Positions 51,588-59,703 of a DNA stretch of 64,000 bases are shown one piece after another. The stretch comes from Marinobacter sp. Arc7-DN-1 (lineage in GTDB: Bacteria > Pseudomonadota > Gammaproteobacteria > Pseudomonadales > Oleiphilaceae), in assembly GCF_003441595.1 (NCBI RefSeq), contig NZ_CP031848.1, positions 3,968,001-4,032,000 of the forward strand, given 5' to 3'. A program made the position numbers and the translations under genes. The first letter of the stretch is position 1. Every line of letters begins with the position of its first letter. The notes under the pieces are model-generated. The model had not been told where the DNA came from and searched no databases. It was given only the letters and a program-made list of their open reading frames with translations.

Positions 51588-51619
51588 ATAGGGGAAGGGC
51601 ACGCTCTTCCCCTATTTTT
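51588..51619 (+). terminator. Terminator or attenuator before pheS
   Basis: ATAGGGGAAG (51588-51597) pairs perfectly with CTTCCCCTAT (51606-51615), followed by a short T-run then TTTTTG. It can end the rplT transcript. In E. coli pheST is controlled by Phe-dependent attenuation at this place, so the same use is possible. Confidence 0.8.
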
Positions 51620-51671
51620 GTTTTTGAAGTTACGTTTTAAGCACTTCCATTTCTGGTTTGGAGCAGGGTCA

Positions 51672-52670
51672 ATGGAAAACCTGGAGCAACTGGTTCAGGA
51701 CGGTCTGGCAGCAGTTGATAGCGCCGACAGCCTGCAGGCACTTGATCAAATTCGTGTTGAGTATCTTGGCAAGAAGGGTGTGATTACCCAGCAGGCCAAA
51801 ACTCTGGGTAAGCTTTCCGCTGAAGAGCGGCCGGCGGCCGGCCAGAAGATCAATGAAGCCAAGGGGCAGGTGGAAGACGCGATCAATGCGAAGCGCGCTG
51901 ATCTTGAGCGCGTCGCCATCGAGCAGAAACTTGCCAGTGAATCCATTGACGTTACCCTCCCGGGCCGTGGCCAGGAGCTTGGCGGTTTGCATCCGGTTAC
52001 CCGTACCCTGCAGCGGATTGAGCAGTTTTTCTCCCGGGCCGGCTATACCGTTGAGCAGGGGCCGGAAATCGAAGATGATTACCATAACTTCGAGGCGCTG
52101 AACATTCCCGGGCACCATCCTGCCCGAGCCATGCACGACACTTTCTATTTCAACCCGGGCACCCTGCTGCGCACCCATACCTCGCCGGTTCAGATCCGCA
52201 CCATGGAGGCCGGCAAGCCTCCGTTCCGAATGATCTGTCCGGGCCGGGTGTACCGCTGCGATTCGGACATGACCCACACTCCCATGTTCCATCAGGTGGA
52301 AGGTTTACTGGTGGAGAAAAATGTCAGCTTTGCGGATCTGAAAAGCACTGTGGAGGAGTTTCTCCAGGTGTTCTTCGAGCGGGATTTGCAGGTTCGCTTC
52401 CGTCCGTCCTACTTCCCCTTCACCGAACCCTCCGCGGAAGTGGATATTGAATGGGGGCGGGAAGCCGATGGCAGCATCAAGTGGCTGGAAATCATGGGTT
52501 GCGGAATGGTGCACCCCAAGGTGTTTGAATATTGCGGAATTGATGCCGAGGAATACCGTGGTTTTGCATTCGGCCTGGGTGTAGAGCGCCTGGCCATGCT
52601 TCGTTACGGCGTGAACGACCTGCGTATGTTCTTTGAGAACGATCTGCGCTTCCTGCGCCAGTTCCGTTGA
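51672..52670 (+). CDS. pheS: Phenylalanyl-tRNA synthetase alpha subunit
   Basis: A 332-residue alpha subunit (E. coli 327). The N-terminal coiled coil has LDQIRVEYLGKKGVITQQ. The core contains GPEIEDDYHNFEALNIPGHHPAR, RTHTSPVQIRTM, the motif 2 region CPGRVYRCDSDMTHTPMFHQVEG and the motif 3 FGLGVERLAMLRYG. It charges tRNA-Phe as an (alpha-beta)2 enzyme with PheT. The ATG at 51672 has GGAGC upstream. An in-frame TTG at 51618 would add a phenylalanine-rich stretch of 18 residues; family alignment favours the ATG. Confidence 0.97.
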   Translation: MENLEQLVQDGLAAVDSADSLQALDQIRVEYLGKKGVITQQAKTLGKLSAEERPAAGQKINEAKGQVEDAINAKRADLERVAIEQKLASESIDVTLPGRGQELGGLHPVTRTLQRIEQFFSRAGYTVEQGPEIEDDYHNFEALNIPGHHPARAMHDTFYFNPGTLLRTHTSPVQIRTMEAGKPPFRMICPGRVYRCDSDMTHTPMFHQVEGLLVEKNVSFADLKSTVEEFLQVFFERDLQVRFRPSYFPFTEPSAEVDIEWGREADGSIKWLEIMGCGMVHPKVFEYCGIDAEEYRGFAFGLGVERLAMLRYGVNDLRMFFENDLRFLRQFR

Positions 52671-52730
52671 CAGGCGACACCAGGGCATCCAAACAAACAG
52701 GCATAACCGCATCAGGACAAGGCAATAACC

Positions 52731-55103
52731 ATGAAATTCAGTGAACAGTGGCTACGCGAGTGGGTTAATCCGCAAATCGGTACCCAGGAATTGATGGACC
52801 AGATCACCATGGCGGGTCTGGAAGTGGACGGTTTTGAACCGGTGGCGGGCCAGTTTAGCGGTGTAGTTGTCGGTGAGGTTCAGTCTGTGCAGCCCCATCC
52901 GGATGCGGACAAACTCCGGGTCTGCCAGGTCAGTGATGGAAAAAATACCGTGCAGGTGGTTTGCGGTGCCGCCAATGTTCGGGAAGGTCTCAAGGTACCG
53001 TTTGCTGTGGTTGGTGCGGTTCTGCCCGGTGATTTCAGGATCAAGAAAGCCAGGCTCCGTGGTCAGCCTTCAGAAGGTATGCTGTGCTCCGGGTCGGAGC
53101 TGGGGCTGTCCGAGAATCATGACGGACTGATGGAGTTGCCGGCCGATGCGCCGGTTGGCCAGGATGTCGCGGATTATCTCAGGCTGAACGATGTAACCAT
53201 CGATGTGGATCTGACCCCCAACCGGGCCGACTGCCTTTCTATCAAAGGCATTGCCCGGGAAGTGGGGGTGCTCAATAGCGTGCTGGTAGAGGCCCCGGCC
53301 ATTGAGCCGGTCGAAGCTGTGCACTCAGAAGTCCCGGATATACGTGTCGAGGCGCCGGCCGGTTGCCCGCGCTATCTCGGCCGGATTCTTCGTAATGTGA
53401 ACCTGCAGGCTGAGTCGCCGCTGTGGATGCAAGAGAAGCTGCGCCGTTCCGGCATTCGTTCCATCGATGCGGCTGTGGATGTAACCAACTACGTGATGCT
53501 GGAGCTCGGTCAGCCTATGCACGCGTTTGACCGTGATGAGATTCGTGGTGGCATCGTTGTGCGTATGGCCCGGGTCGGTGAGAAACTGGTGCTGCTCGAC
53601 GGCCAGGAAGTGGAGCTGACCCGGGGCACACTGGTGATTGCTGATCATGAAAAGCCAATCGCCATTGCCGGCGTTATGGGCGGCGAACATTCCGGTGTCG
53701 GTCTGAAAACCCGGGATCTGGTTCTGGAGTCGGCCTACTTCGACCCCATTATCCTGGCCGGCAAGGCACGTCATTATGGCTTGCATACCGATGCCTCTCA
53801 CCGCTTCGAGCGCGGTGTGGATTACAAGCTGGCTCGTGAAGCCATGGAGCGTGCAACCCGCCTGCTGATGGACGTCGTCGGCGGTGAGCCGGGCGAAATT
53901 GTCGAGGTAGTCAGCGATGAGGATATTCCCGAGGATCGTGTAGTCGACCTCCGGGCCCGGCGCCTCAATGACGTTCTGGGTATGGAAATTTACCGCACCA
54001 CGGTCGAGGAAATCCTGGCCCGGCTCGGGCTTAGGGTAGAGAAGCTGCTGAAAGACGGGTGGAGGGTTAGTGTGCCCAGCTTCCGTCCGGACATCTCAAT
54101 CGAAGAAGACCTGATCGAAGAAGTGGGGCGGATCTACGGCTACAACAACCTGCCTGTGACCGAGCCTACGGGTTCCCTTGGGCTGCGCCCGGAGAGAGAG
54201 GCTGTCCGCCCGGTATCGGCCATTCGCAACTTCTTTGTGGACCATGGCTACCAGGAAGCGGTGACCTACAGCTTTGTGGATCCGAAGGTACAGCAACTGG
54301 TTGACCCTGAGCGCGAGGGTATCGCTCTGGCGAATCCGATTTCCTCCGATCTCTCGGTAATGCGCACCAGCCTCTGGAGTGGCCTGCTGAAAACGGTGGC
54401 CTATAACCAGAACCGTCAGCAGTCCCGTATTCGCCTGTTTGAGACGGGCCTTCGCTTCCTTAAGGAAGGCGAACATATTGATCAGCAGCCCATGCTTGCG
54501 GGTGTAGTTGTTGGAAACCAGTATCCTGAAAACTGGGTCAACGGTCGCAGAAATGCAGATTTCTTTGATGTAAAAGGGGATTTGGAGAGTCTGTTCCGTT
54601 TGCTGGGCATCGAAATTCATTTTGTCGGCAGTCAGCATCCTGCCCTGCACCCTGGACAGACTGCGGAGCTGCTGCGGGACGGCGAACATGTCGGCTGGCT
54701 AGGCACGTTGCATCCACAAGTTCAGAAAAATCTTGAACTTAATGGCACGATCCTGATGTTTGAGCTATTCTTGAATTCGGTCGTAACCGGATATGTGCCT
54801 AATTTCAAAGAAATTTCAAAATTCCCGGAAGTTCGTCGGGATTTGGCTATTATTATCGGGAGCGATGTGGCGTTTGCGGATGTGGAGCGTGTGGCCAAAA
54901 AGCATGCCGGTGAGCGCCTGACAGCGTTACGTGCGTTCGATGTCTACGAAGGTGAGAGCCTGGGTGAGGATAACCGAAGCCTGGCACTGAGCCTGTTCTG
55001 GCAGCATCCCGAGCGTACGTTGAACGAGGATGAAGTGCATTCGCTCTTCAACGGTGTGATCGACGCATTGAAAGAAGAGCTGGGGGCGACACTGAGGAGT
55101 TGA
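52731..55103 (+). CDS. pheT: Phenylalanyl-tRNA synthetase beta subunit
   Basis: A 790-residue beta subunit (E. coli 795). The N-terminal tRNA-binding domain (~40-150) has VVGEVQSVQPHPDADKLRVCQV. The B3/B4 editing domain follows (~210-390) with the HAFDRDEIRGGIVVRMA and TDASHRFERGVDYKL blocks. The C-terminal ferredoxin-like anticodon-binding domain (~700-790) has FPEVRRDLAIIIGSDVAFADV. It forms the tetramer with PheS. It begins 60 bases after pheS and ends three bases before ihfA. Confidence 0.97.
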   Translation: MKFSEQWLREWVNPQIGTQELMDQITMAGLEVDGFEPVAGQFSGVVVGEVQSVQPHPDADKLRVCQVSDGKNTVQVVCGAANVREGLKVPFAVVGAVLPGDFRIKKARLRGQPSEGMLCSGSELGLSENHDGLMELPADAPVGQDVADYLRLNDVTIDVDLTPNRADCLSIKGIAREVGVLNSVLVEAPAIEPVEAVHSEVPDIRVEAPAGCPRYLGRILRNVNLQAESPLWMQEKLRRSGIRSIDAAVDVTNYVMLELGQPMHAFDRDEIRGGIVVRMARVGEKLVLLDGQEVELTRGTLVIADHEKPIAIAGVMGGEHSGVGLKTRDLVLESAYFDPIILAGKARHYGLHTDASHRFERGVDYKLAREAMERATRLLMDVVGGEPGEIVEVVSDEDIPEDRVVDLRARRLNDVLGMEIYRTTVEEILARLGLRVEKLLKDGWRVSVPSFRPDISIEEDLIEEVGRIYGYNNLPVTEPTGSLGLRPEREAVRPVSAIRNFFVDHGYQEAVTYSFVDPKVQQLVDPEREGIALANPISSDLSVMRTSLWSGLLKTVAYNQNRQQSRIRLFETGLRFLKEGEHIDQQPMLAGVVVGNQYPENWVNGRRNADFFDVKGDLESLFRLLGIEIHFVGSQHPALHPGQTAELLRDGEHVGWLGTLHPQVQKNLELNGTILMFELFLNSVVTGYVPNFKEISKFPEVRRDLAIIIGSDVAFADVERVAKKHAGERLTALRAFDVYEGESLGEDNRSLALSLFWQHPERTLNEDEVHSLFNGVIDALKEELGATLRS

Positions 55104-55106
55104 GAC

Positions 55107-55409
55107 ATGGCGGCTTTGACGAAAGCGGAAATGGCGGAGCGGTTGTATGAGGAATTGGGCCTGAACAAACGCGAAGCCAAGGAGATGGTGGAAGCTTTTT
55201 TCGATGAGATCAGAGGCGCGCTCAGTCACAATGAGCAGGTGAAGTTGTCGGGTTTTGGTAACTTCGATCTGCGGGACAAGAAACAGCGGCCGGGACGGAA
55301 TCCGAAAACCGGCGAGGAGATTCCGATCAGTGCACGGCGTGTTGTGACCTTTCGCCCCGGGCAAAAACTAAAGCAAAAAGTAGAAGCGTATGCTGGAACC
55401 CAGTCATAA
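55107..55409 (+). CDS. ihfA: Integration host factor alpha subunit
   Basis: A 100-residue DNA-bending protein. The sequence LTKAEMAERLYEELGLNKRE and GFGNFDLRDKKQRPGRNPKTGEEI (DNA-clasping arm) identifies IhfA rather than HU. It pairs with IhfB, not in this window, to bend DNA about 160 degrees at promoters and recombination sites. It starts three bases after pheT, as usual, and its 3' end overlaps the MerR-family gene by 20 bases, so those two are translationally linked. Confidence 0.96.
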   Translation: MAALTKAEMAERLYEELGLNKREAKEMVEAFFDEIRGALSHNEQVKLSGFGNFDLRDKKQRPGRNPKTGEEIPISARRVVTFRPGQKLKQKVEAYAGTQS

Positions 55410-55755
55410 CAACGAGCTTCCCGCAATTCCGGGAAAGCGTTATTTCACGATTGGTGAAGTGGCGGAGCTGTGCGCGGTCAAGGCACACGTCCTGCGTTAT
55501 TGGGAACAGGAATTTCCCCAACTGTCGCCGGTCAAGCGTCGGGGCAACCGACGTTACTATCAGCGGGCGGACGTGATCACCATCCGCCAGATTCGCAGCC
55601 TGCTCTATGATCAGGGGTATACCATTGGTGGTGCCAAGCAGAAGCTGAGCAGCCACGAGATAAAAGACGACACCTCCCAGTACAGGCAGCTGATCCGCCA
55701 GATGATCACCGAGCTGGAAGACGTGCTCGAGGTTCTGAACGCGCCGGTCAGATAG
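55390..55755 (+). CDS. MerR-family transcriptional regulator
   Basis: A 121-residue MerR-type DNA-binding protein. The winged helix (~17-85) has RYFTIGEVAELCAVKAHVLRYWEQEF and RRYYQRADVITIRQIRSLLYDQGYTI, with the usual coiled tail (~95-120). It has no metal-binding cysteine pair, so the ligand is unknown. This gene follows ihfA throughout Pseudomonas and relatives. The start ATG at 55390 overlaps ihfA by 20 bases and lacks a strong Shine-Dalgarno; coupling from ihfA is likely. A terminator follows at 55796. Confidence 0.88.
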   Translation: MLEPSHNNELPAIPGKRYFTIGEVAELCAVKAHVLRYWEQEFPQLSPVKRRGNRRYYQRADVITIRQIRSLLYDQGYTIGGAKQKLSSHEIKDDTSQYRQLIRQMITELEDVLEVLNAPVR

Positions 55756-55795
55756 GGCGCTTGCAGGCCCTGAACTTGGGTACCCCAAAAAAAGA

Positions 55796-55827
55796 ACCGG
55801 GACGCGCCTCCGCCGCCCGGTTTTTTT
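55796..55827 (+). terminator. Intrinsic terminator after the MerR gene
   Basis: AACCGGG (55796-55802 region) pairs with CCCGGTT (55815-55822 region), followed by a T7 run. It ends the long translation-ihfA-merR transcript. Confidence 0.85.
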
Positions 55828-56206
55828 GTGTCCGCGGAAGGTCGGTCTCCAGCGGTTGATGATGTCAACGGCTCTTGGTGCCCGGCAGTGAACCTCGCCC
55901 GGCGGCGGGCGGCGACTTGCCGGAAGCCGGTCTGTCAGCTTTACTGGTCAGAGGCAGTGGTTAGGTCCACGCCAGGCCCGGGCACTCCGGGAACCGGGTG
56001 GCACCCAGGGCGCTGGTCGGTTGGTTTGCGTCTGTCCGGGAAATTCGGCGAGGGATGAAGAGGGTTGTTATTGGAATCCTGTCTTCATAGTTACGAAACA
56101 GAGCTGCGAATTTGACCTGGATCAACCATTGTGAGTGGTTTCCCCGGGCAATTCAGTTCCATTTCAGGCGGGGTGGATAGGGTGATGATTCAGAACAGGA
56201 GGGGGT
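55828..56206. other. Non-coding gap before nuo
   Basis: About 380 bases without a convincing gene. The left part is GC-rich with several short CCGGG/CCCGG repeats; a 76-codon open frame in it has no ribosome-binding site and a composition unlike proteins. The right part holds the Anr/Fnr-like box and the nuoA ribosome-binding site. I looked for a tRNA here, because Pseudomonas relatives have a tRNA-Pro after merR, and found none. Confidence 0.6.
56112..56125. promoter_or_regulatory. Anr/Fnr box upstream of nuoA
   Basis: TTGACCTGGATCAA has the TTGAY-N4-ATCAA form of Anr/Fnr binding sites, with 5 of 5 bases matching on each side (C allowed at the fifth). It is centred about 88 bases before the nuoA ATG. 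Oxygen-responsive control of respiratory complex I is a reasonable reading. Confidence 0.75.
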
Positions 56207-56614
56207 ATGTCGGACACGGTCAATGAGTTGCTGGTCAACTATTGGGCAACCGGTTTTTTTGTGATCGCTGCCCTCGGCTTATGTGCCTTCATGGCAGGCG
56301 TTTCCAGCTTGCTTGGCGGGCGCAGCCACGGCGTCAGCAAAACCATCCCGTTTGAGTCCGGTATTGTCGGTGTCGGTGACGCCCGCCAGCGGTTTTCCGT
56401 CAAGTTTTATCTGGTCGCGATGCTCTTTGTGATCTTCGATATTGAGGCGGTGTTTCTGTTTGCCTGGGCGGTTGTGATTCCGGAAACGGGCTGGAGCGGG
56501 TTCTGGGGCGCGGCGGTTTTTATACTGATATTGCTTGCCGGCCTGCTCTACGACAGTCGCTCAGGGGCTTTGGAGTGGGCTCCCGAGGGCTCTCAGGGAT
56601 ACAGGGAGAACTGA
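56207..56614 (+). CDS. nuoA: NADH-quinone oxidoreductase subunit A
   Basis: A 135-residue membrane subunit of complex I. Three transmembrane helices are visible (~12-35, 65-88, 95-118). The conserved KTIPFESGIVGVGDARQRFSVKFYLVAMLFVIFDIEAVFLF block identifies NuoA. It sits beside the quinone site with NuoH and NuoJ. AGGAGGGG precedes the ATG. It starts the nuo operon, with 69 bases to nuoB. Confidence 0.96.
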   Translation: MSDTVNELLVNYWATGFFVIAALGLCAFMAGVSSLLGGRSHGVSKTIPFESGIVGVGDARQRFSVKFYLVAMLFVIFDIEAVFLFAWAVVIPETGWSGFWGAAVFILILLAGLLYDSRSGALEWAPEGSQGYREN

Positions 56615-56683
56615 GCCACTGAGTCCCCGGGCGACGTTGCCCGGACCTTGATCACCGTCAGCAAACCTTTATGGAGACCAGCC

Positions 56684-57361
56684 ATGCCTTACAGACTGAC
56701 ACGGGCCGAGGAAGAGCCGGAATCCAGTGACCGTTACCCGATGGGGCGCCGGCAGTCATCGGAGGAGTACGTCAAAAGCCAGCTTGAACGCAACGTATTC
56801 ACCGGCAAGCTGAGTGACGTCCTCAACTCGGCGGTGAACTGGGGGCGCAAGAACTCCTTGTGGCCCTATAACTTCGGCCTGTCCTGCTGCTACGTGGAAA
56901 TGACCACCGCATTTACCTCGCCCCATGACATTGCGCGCTTCGGGGCGGAGGTGATCCGCGCCTCGCCGAGGCAGGCCGACTTTATGGTGATAGCGGGCAC
57001 CTGTTTCATCAAAATGGCGCCGGTCATCCAGCAGCTCTACGATCAGATGCTGGAACCCAAGTGGGTCATTTCCATGGGTTCCTGCGCCAACTCCGGCGGT
57101 ATGTACGACATCTATTCGGTGGTTCAGGGGGTTGACAAGTTCTTGCCCGTGGATGTCTACGTGGCCGGCTGTCCGCCGCGGCCCGAGGCGTTTCTGCAGG
57201 CGCTTCGCCTGTTGCAGGACTCGATTCAGGAGGAGCGGCGGCCGCTGTCCTGGGTCGTGGGTGACCAGGGAGTCTACCGGGCCGAGATGGCGTCCCAGCG
57301 GGAGCAGAAACGGAGCCAGCGAATCGAGGCCACCGAACTGAGGACGCCGGACAAGCTCTGA
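56684..57361 (+). CDS. nuoB: NADH-quinone oxidoreductase subunit B
   Basis: A 225-residue soluble subunit with the [4Fe-4S] cluster N2. The cysteine ligands are in GLSCCYVEM, AGTCFIKM, GSCANSGG and GCPPRPE. It passes electrons to quinone. The C-terminal tail (~195-225) is charged and longer than the minimum. ATG 56684 has GGAG upstream; an earlier in-frame ATG at 56648 adds residues not expected. Next is the nuoCD gene, 48 bases later. Confidence 0.97.
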   Translation: MPYRLTRAEEEPESSDRYPMGRRQSSEEYVKSQLERNVFTGKLSDVLNSAVNWGRKNSLWPYNFGLSCCYVEMTTAFTSPHDIARFGAEVIRASPRQADFMVIAGTCFIKMAPVIQQLYDQMLEPKWVISMGSCANSGGMYDIYSVVQGVDKFLPVDVYVAGCPPRPEAFLQALRLLQDSIQEERRPLSWVVGDQGVYRAEMASQREQKRSQRIEATELRTPDKL

Positions 57362-57409
57362 GCGTCGATTCCCGATTCGTCCAACCGTGACAGGAGATTA
57401 GTCCGCATC

Positions 57410-59188
57410 ATGACCACAGACGCTCTCGATACGCATGCACCGGCCCAGTCCGGCATTGACCGGGCCCTCGGGCTTCTGGACGGATTCCGGGAACACATCG
57501 AGCACGTTCAGCCCACCCTGACCGGGCTTCCGGTGCTGTGGGTGCGACGTGAGCGGATAGTGGAGATACTGCGCCACCTGAAGGCGCAGCCGGCGTCTTT
57601 TTCCATGCTTTACGATCTCTCGGCCGTGGACGAGCGGCTCCGTGCCCACCGTGACGGGCTACCAGCCGCGGATTTCACGGTCTTCTACCATCTGTTGTCG
57701 GTGGATCGTAATGAAGACCTGATCATCAAGGTGGCGCTGACCGGTAGCGACCCGAACCTGCCAAGCGTGACCCGGGTGTTTGCCAATGCCAACTGGTATG
57801 AGCGGGAAATCTGGGATCTGTTCGGCATTACCGCAACCGGCCATCCCCATCTGCAACGGCTGCTCATGCCGCCCACCTGGCATGGCCACCCATTACGCAA
57901 GGACTATCCCGCGCGGGCCACGGAATTCGACCCCTACACCCTGACGGTGGAAGGCCAGAAGGTCGAGCAGGAGGCGCTGAAATTCGAACCGGAAGCCTGG
58001 GGCATGCAGCGTGAGCGGGACGGCAGCGAGTTCATGTTCCTCAATCTGGGCCCCAATCATCCCTCTGCCCACGGTGCCTTCCGGATCGTTCTTCAACTGG
58101 ACGGCGAAGAGATTATCGACTGCGTGCCGGATATTGGCTATCACCACCGGGGCGCGGAAAAAATGGCCGAGCGCCAGACCTGGCACAGCTTCATTCCCTA
58201 TACCGACCGCATCGACTACACCGGCGGCGTAATGAACAACCTTCCCTATGTCCTTGCGGTTGAGAAACTGGCGGGTATCGAGGTGCCCGACCGGGTCAAG
58301 ACGGTCCGGGTGATGATGGCGGAGATGTTCCGTATTAGCAGCCATTTGCTGTTCCTGGGGACCTACCTGCAGGATCTGGGCGCCATGTCGCCGGTGTTCT
58401 ACAGCTTCACTGACCGTCAGCGGGCCTACAAGGTGATTGAGGGTATCACCGGTTTTCGCATGCATCCGGCCTGGTACCGGATCGGCGGCCTTGCCCAGGA
58501 CCTGCCCGTGGGCTGGCAGCAGCTGGTGCAGGAGTTCCTTGACTGGATGCCGCCGCGGCTGCGGGAATATGAGCTGGCCATGATGAAAAATGCCCTGGTG
58601 CGGGAGCGGACCCGGCATGTGGCTGCTTTCACCACCGCCGAGGCCCTGGAATGGGGCGTGACCGGTCCCAACCTGCGGGCCACCGGCTGCAACTTTGATC
58701 TGCGTAAGCAGCGGCCCTATTCCGGCTATGAGAATTTCGACTTCGAGGTGCCTCTGGGGCAGCATGGAGACGTTTTTGACCGGGGCCAGCTGCGTATTGA
58801 GGAAATGCGGCAGAGCCTGCGCATTATCCAGCAATGCGTCGATCACATGCCCGCGGGCGACTACAAGGCGGACCATCCGTTGACCACCCCGCCACCCAGG
58901 GAGCGGATGTTGCAGCACATCGAAACGCTGATCACCCACTTTCTGCAGGTGTCCTGGGGACCGGTTCTGAAACCCGGCGAATCCCTGCAAATGGTGGAGG
59001 CCACCAAGGGCATTAACAGTTACTACCTGACCAGCGACGGCAATAACATGAGCTACCGAACCCGCATCCGGACCCCGAGCTTTCCGCACCTGCAGCAGAT
59101 ACCGTCCTTGATGCGCGGAGGCTTCGTGCCGGACATGATCGCCCACCTGGGCAGTATCGATTTCGTAATGGCAGACGTGGATCGCTGA
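57410..59188 (+). CDS. nuoC: NADH-quinone oxidoreductase subunits C and D, fused
   Basis: A 592-residue fusion of NuoC (~1-190; ANWYEREIWDLFGITATGHPHLQRLLMP and HPLRKDYPAR) with NuoD (~210-592; NLGPNHPSAHGAFRIVLQLDGE, DIGYHHRGAEKMAE, and the C-terminal HLGSIDFVMADVDR). The fused form is typical of E. coli and Pseudomonas complex I (nuoCD). It sits in the peripheral arm and forms part of the quinone pocket. The stop overlaps the nuoE start (TGATG). Confidence 0.97.
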   Translation: MTTDALDTHAPAQSGIDRALGLLDGFREHIEHVQPTLTGLPVLWVRRERIVEILRHLKAQPASFSMLYDLSAVDERLRAHRDGLPAADFTVFYHLLSVDRNEDLIIKVALTGSDPNLPSVTRVFANANWYEREIWDLFGITATGHPHLQRLLMPPTWHGHPLRKDYPARATEFDPYTLTVEGQKVEQEALKFEPEAWGMQRERDGSEFMFLNLGPNHPSAHGAFRIVLQLDGEEIIDCVPDIGYHHRGAEKMAERQTWHSFIPYTDRIDYTGGVMNNLPYVLAVEKLAGIEVPDRVKTVRVMMAEMFRISSHLLFLGTYLQDLGAMSPVFYSFTDRQRAYKVIEGITGFRMHPAWYRIGGLAQDLPVGWQQLVQEFLDWMPPRLREYELAMMKNALVRERTRHVAAFTTAEALEWGVTGPNLRATGCNFDLRKQRPYSGYENFDFEVPLGQHGDVFDRGQLRIEEMRQSLRIIQQCVDHMPAGDYKADHPLTTPPPRERMLQHIETLITHFLQVSWGPVLKPGESLQMVEATKGINSYYLTSDGNNMSYRTRIRTPSFPHLQQIPSLMRGGFVPDMIAHLGSIDFVMADVDR

Positions 59189-59703
59189 TGATGGCAACAA
59201 CCCCGCACACAACCGAACTGATCGGCAGTGACCGTTTTGAACTGCACCCAGACGACGAAGCCGCGATTCTCCGGGAAAAGGAACACTACGAGCAGCCCCA
59301 GGCCGCTTGTATCGAGGCGTTGAAAATCGTCCAGCGCCGCCATGGCTGGGTTCCCGACGGTGCCATCTTGGCCGTTGGCCGGTTGCTGGGCCTGGGATTC
59401 GCCGCGGTAGACGGCGTGGCTACCTTTTACAGCCTTATTTTCCGCCAGCCGGTAGGGCGCCATGTGATCCTGGTCTGCGACAGCAGCTCCTGCTTCCTGA
59501 CCGGGTATGAAACGCTGAAACAGGCCCTGGTGGAGAAGCTGGGAGTGGACTACGGCGCCACCACCGCCGATGGCCGCTTCACCCTGTTGCCCGTGTGTTG
59601 TCTCGGCGCCTGTGACGGTGCCCCGGCGCTGATGATTGACGGGGAAACCTTCGGGCCGGTCACACCGGAGGATCTGTCCGACCTACTGGAGGGCTACGAA
59701 TGA
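59188..59703 (+). CDS. nuoE: NADH-quinone oxidoreductase subunit E
   Basis: A 171-residue subunit with a [2Fe-2S] cluster (N1a). The cysteine pattern is CDSSSC (C-x4-C) and, later, CCLGACDGAPALMID (C-x3-C). The helical N-domain includes EALKIVQRRHGWVPDGAI. With NuoF and NuoG it makes the NADH-oxidising module. The start ATG at 59188 shares a base with the nuoCD stop; a second ATG at 59191 is possible. It overlaps nuoF by ATGA. Confidence 0.95.
   Translation: MMATTPHTTELIGSDRFELHPDDEAAILREKEHYEQPQAACIEALKIVQRRHGWVPDGAILAVGRLLGLGFAAVDGVATFYSLIFRQPVGRHVILVCDSSSCFLTGYETLKQALVEKLGVDYGATTADGRFTLLPVCCLGACDGAPALMIDGETFGPVTPEDLSDLLEGYE

Noticed and set aside
51618..51671. An N-terminal extension of PheS with many Phe residues
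   Set aside because: PheS proteins normally begin at the MENLEQL position, the ATG has its own Shine-Dalgarno, and the extension overlaps the terminator T-run. It is kept only as a possible leader signal.
55828..56058. A 76-codon frame in the merR-nuoA gap
   Set aside because: No ribosome-binding site and an amino-acid composition rich in Pro, Arg, Gly and Trp, as expected from untranslated GC-rich DNA.
55756..56206. A tRNA-Pro gene after merR, as in Pseudomonas relatives
   Set aside because: No acceptor stem or GGTTCGA T-arm is found in this interval.
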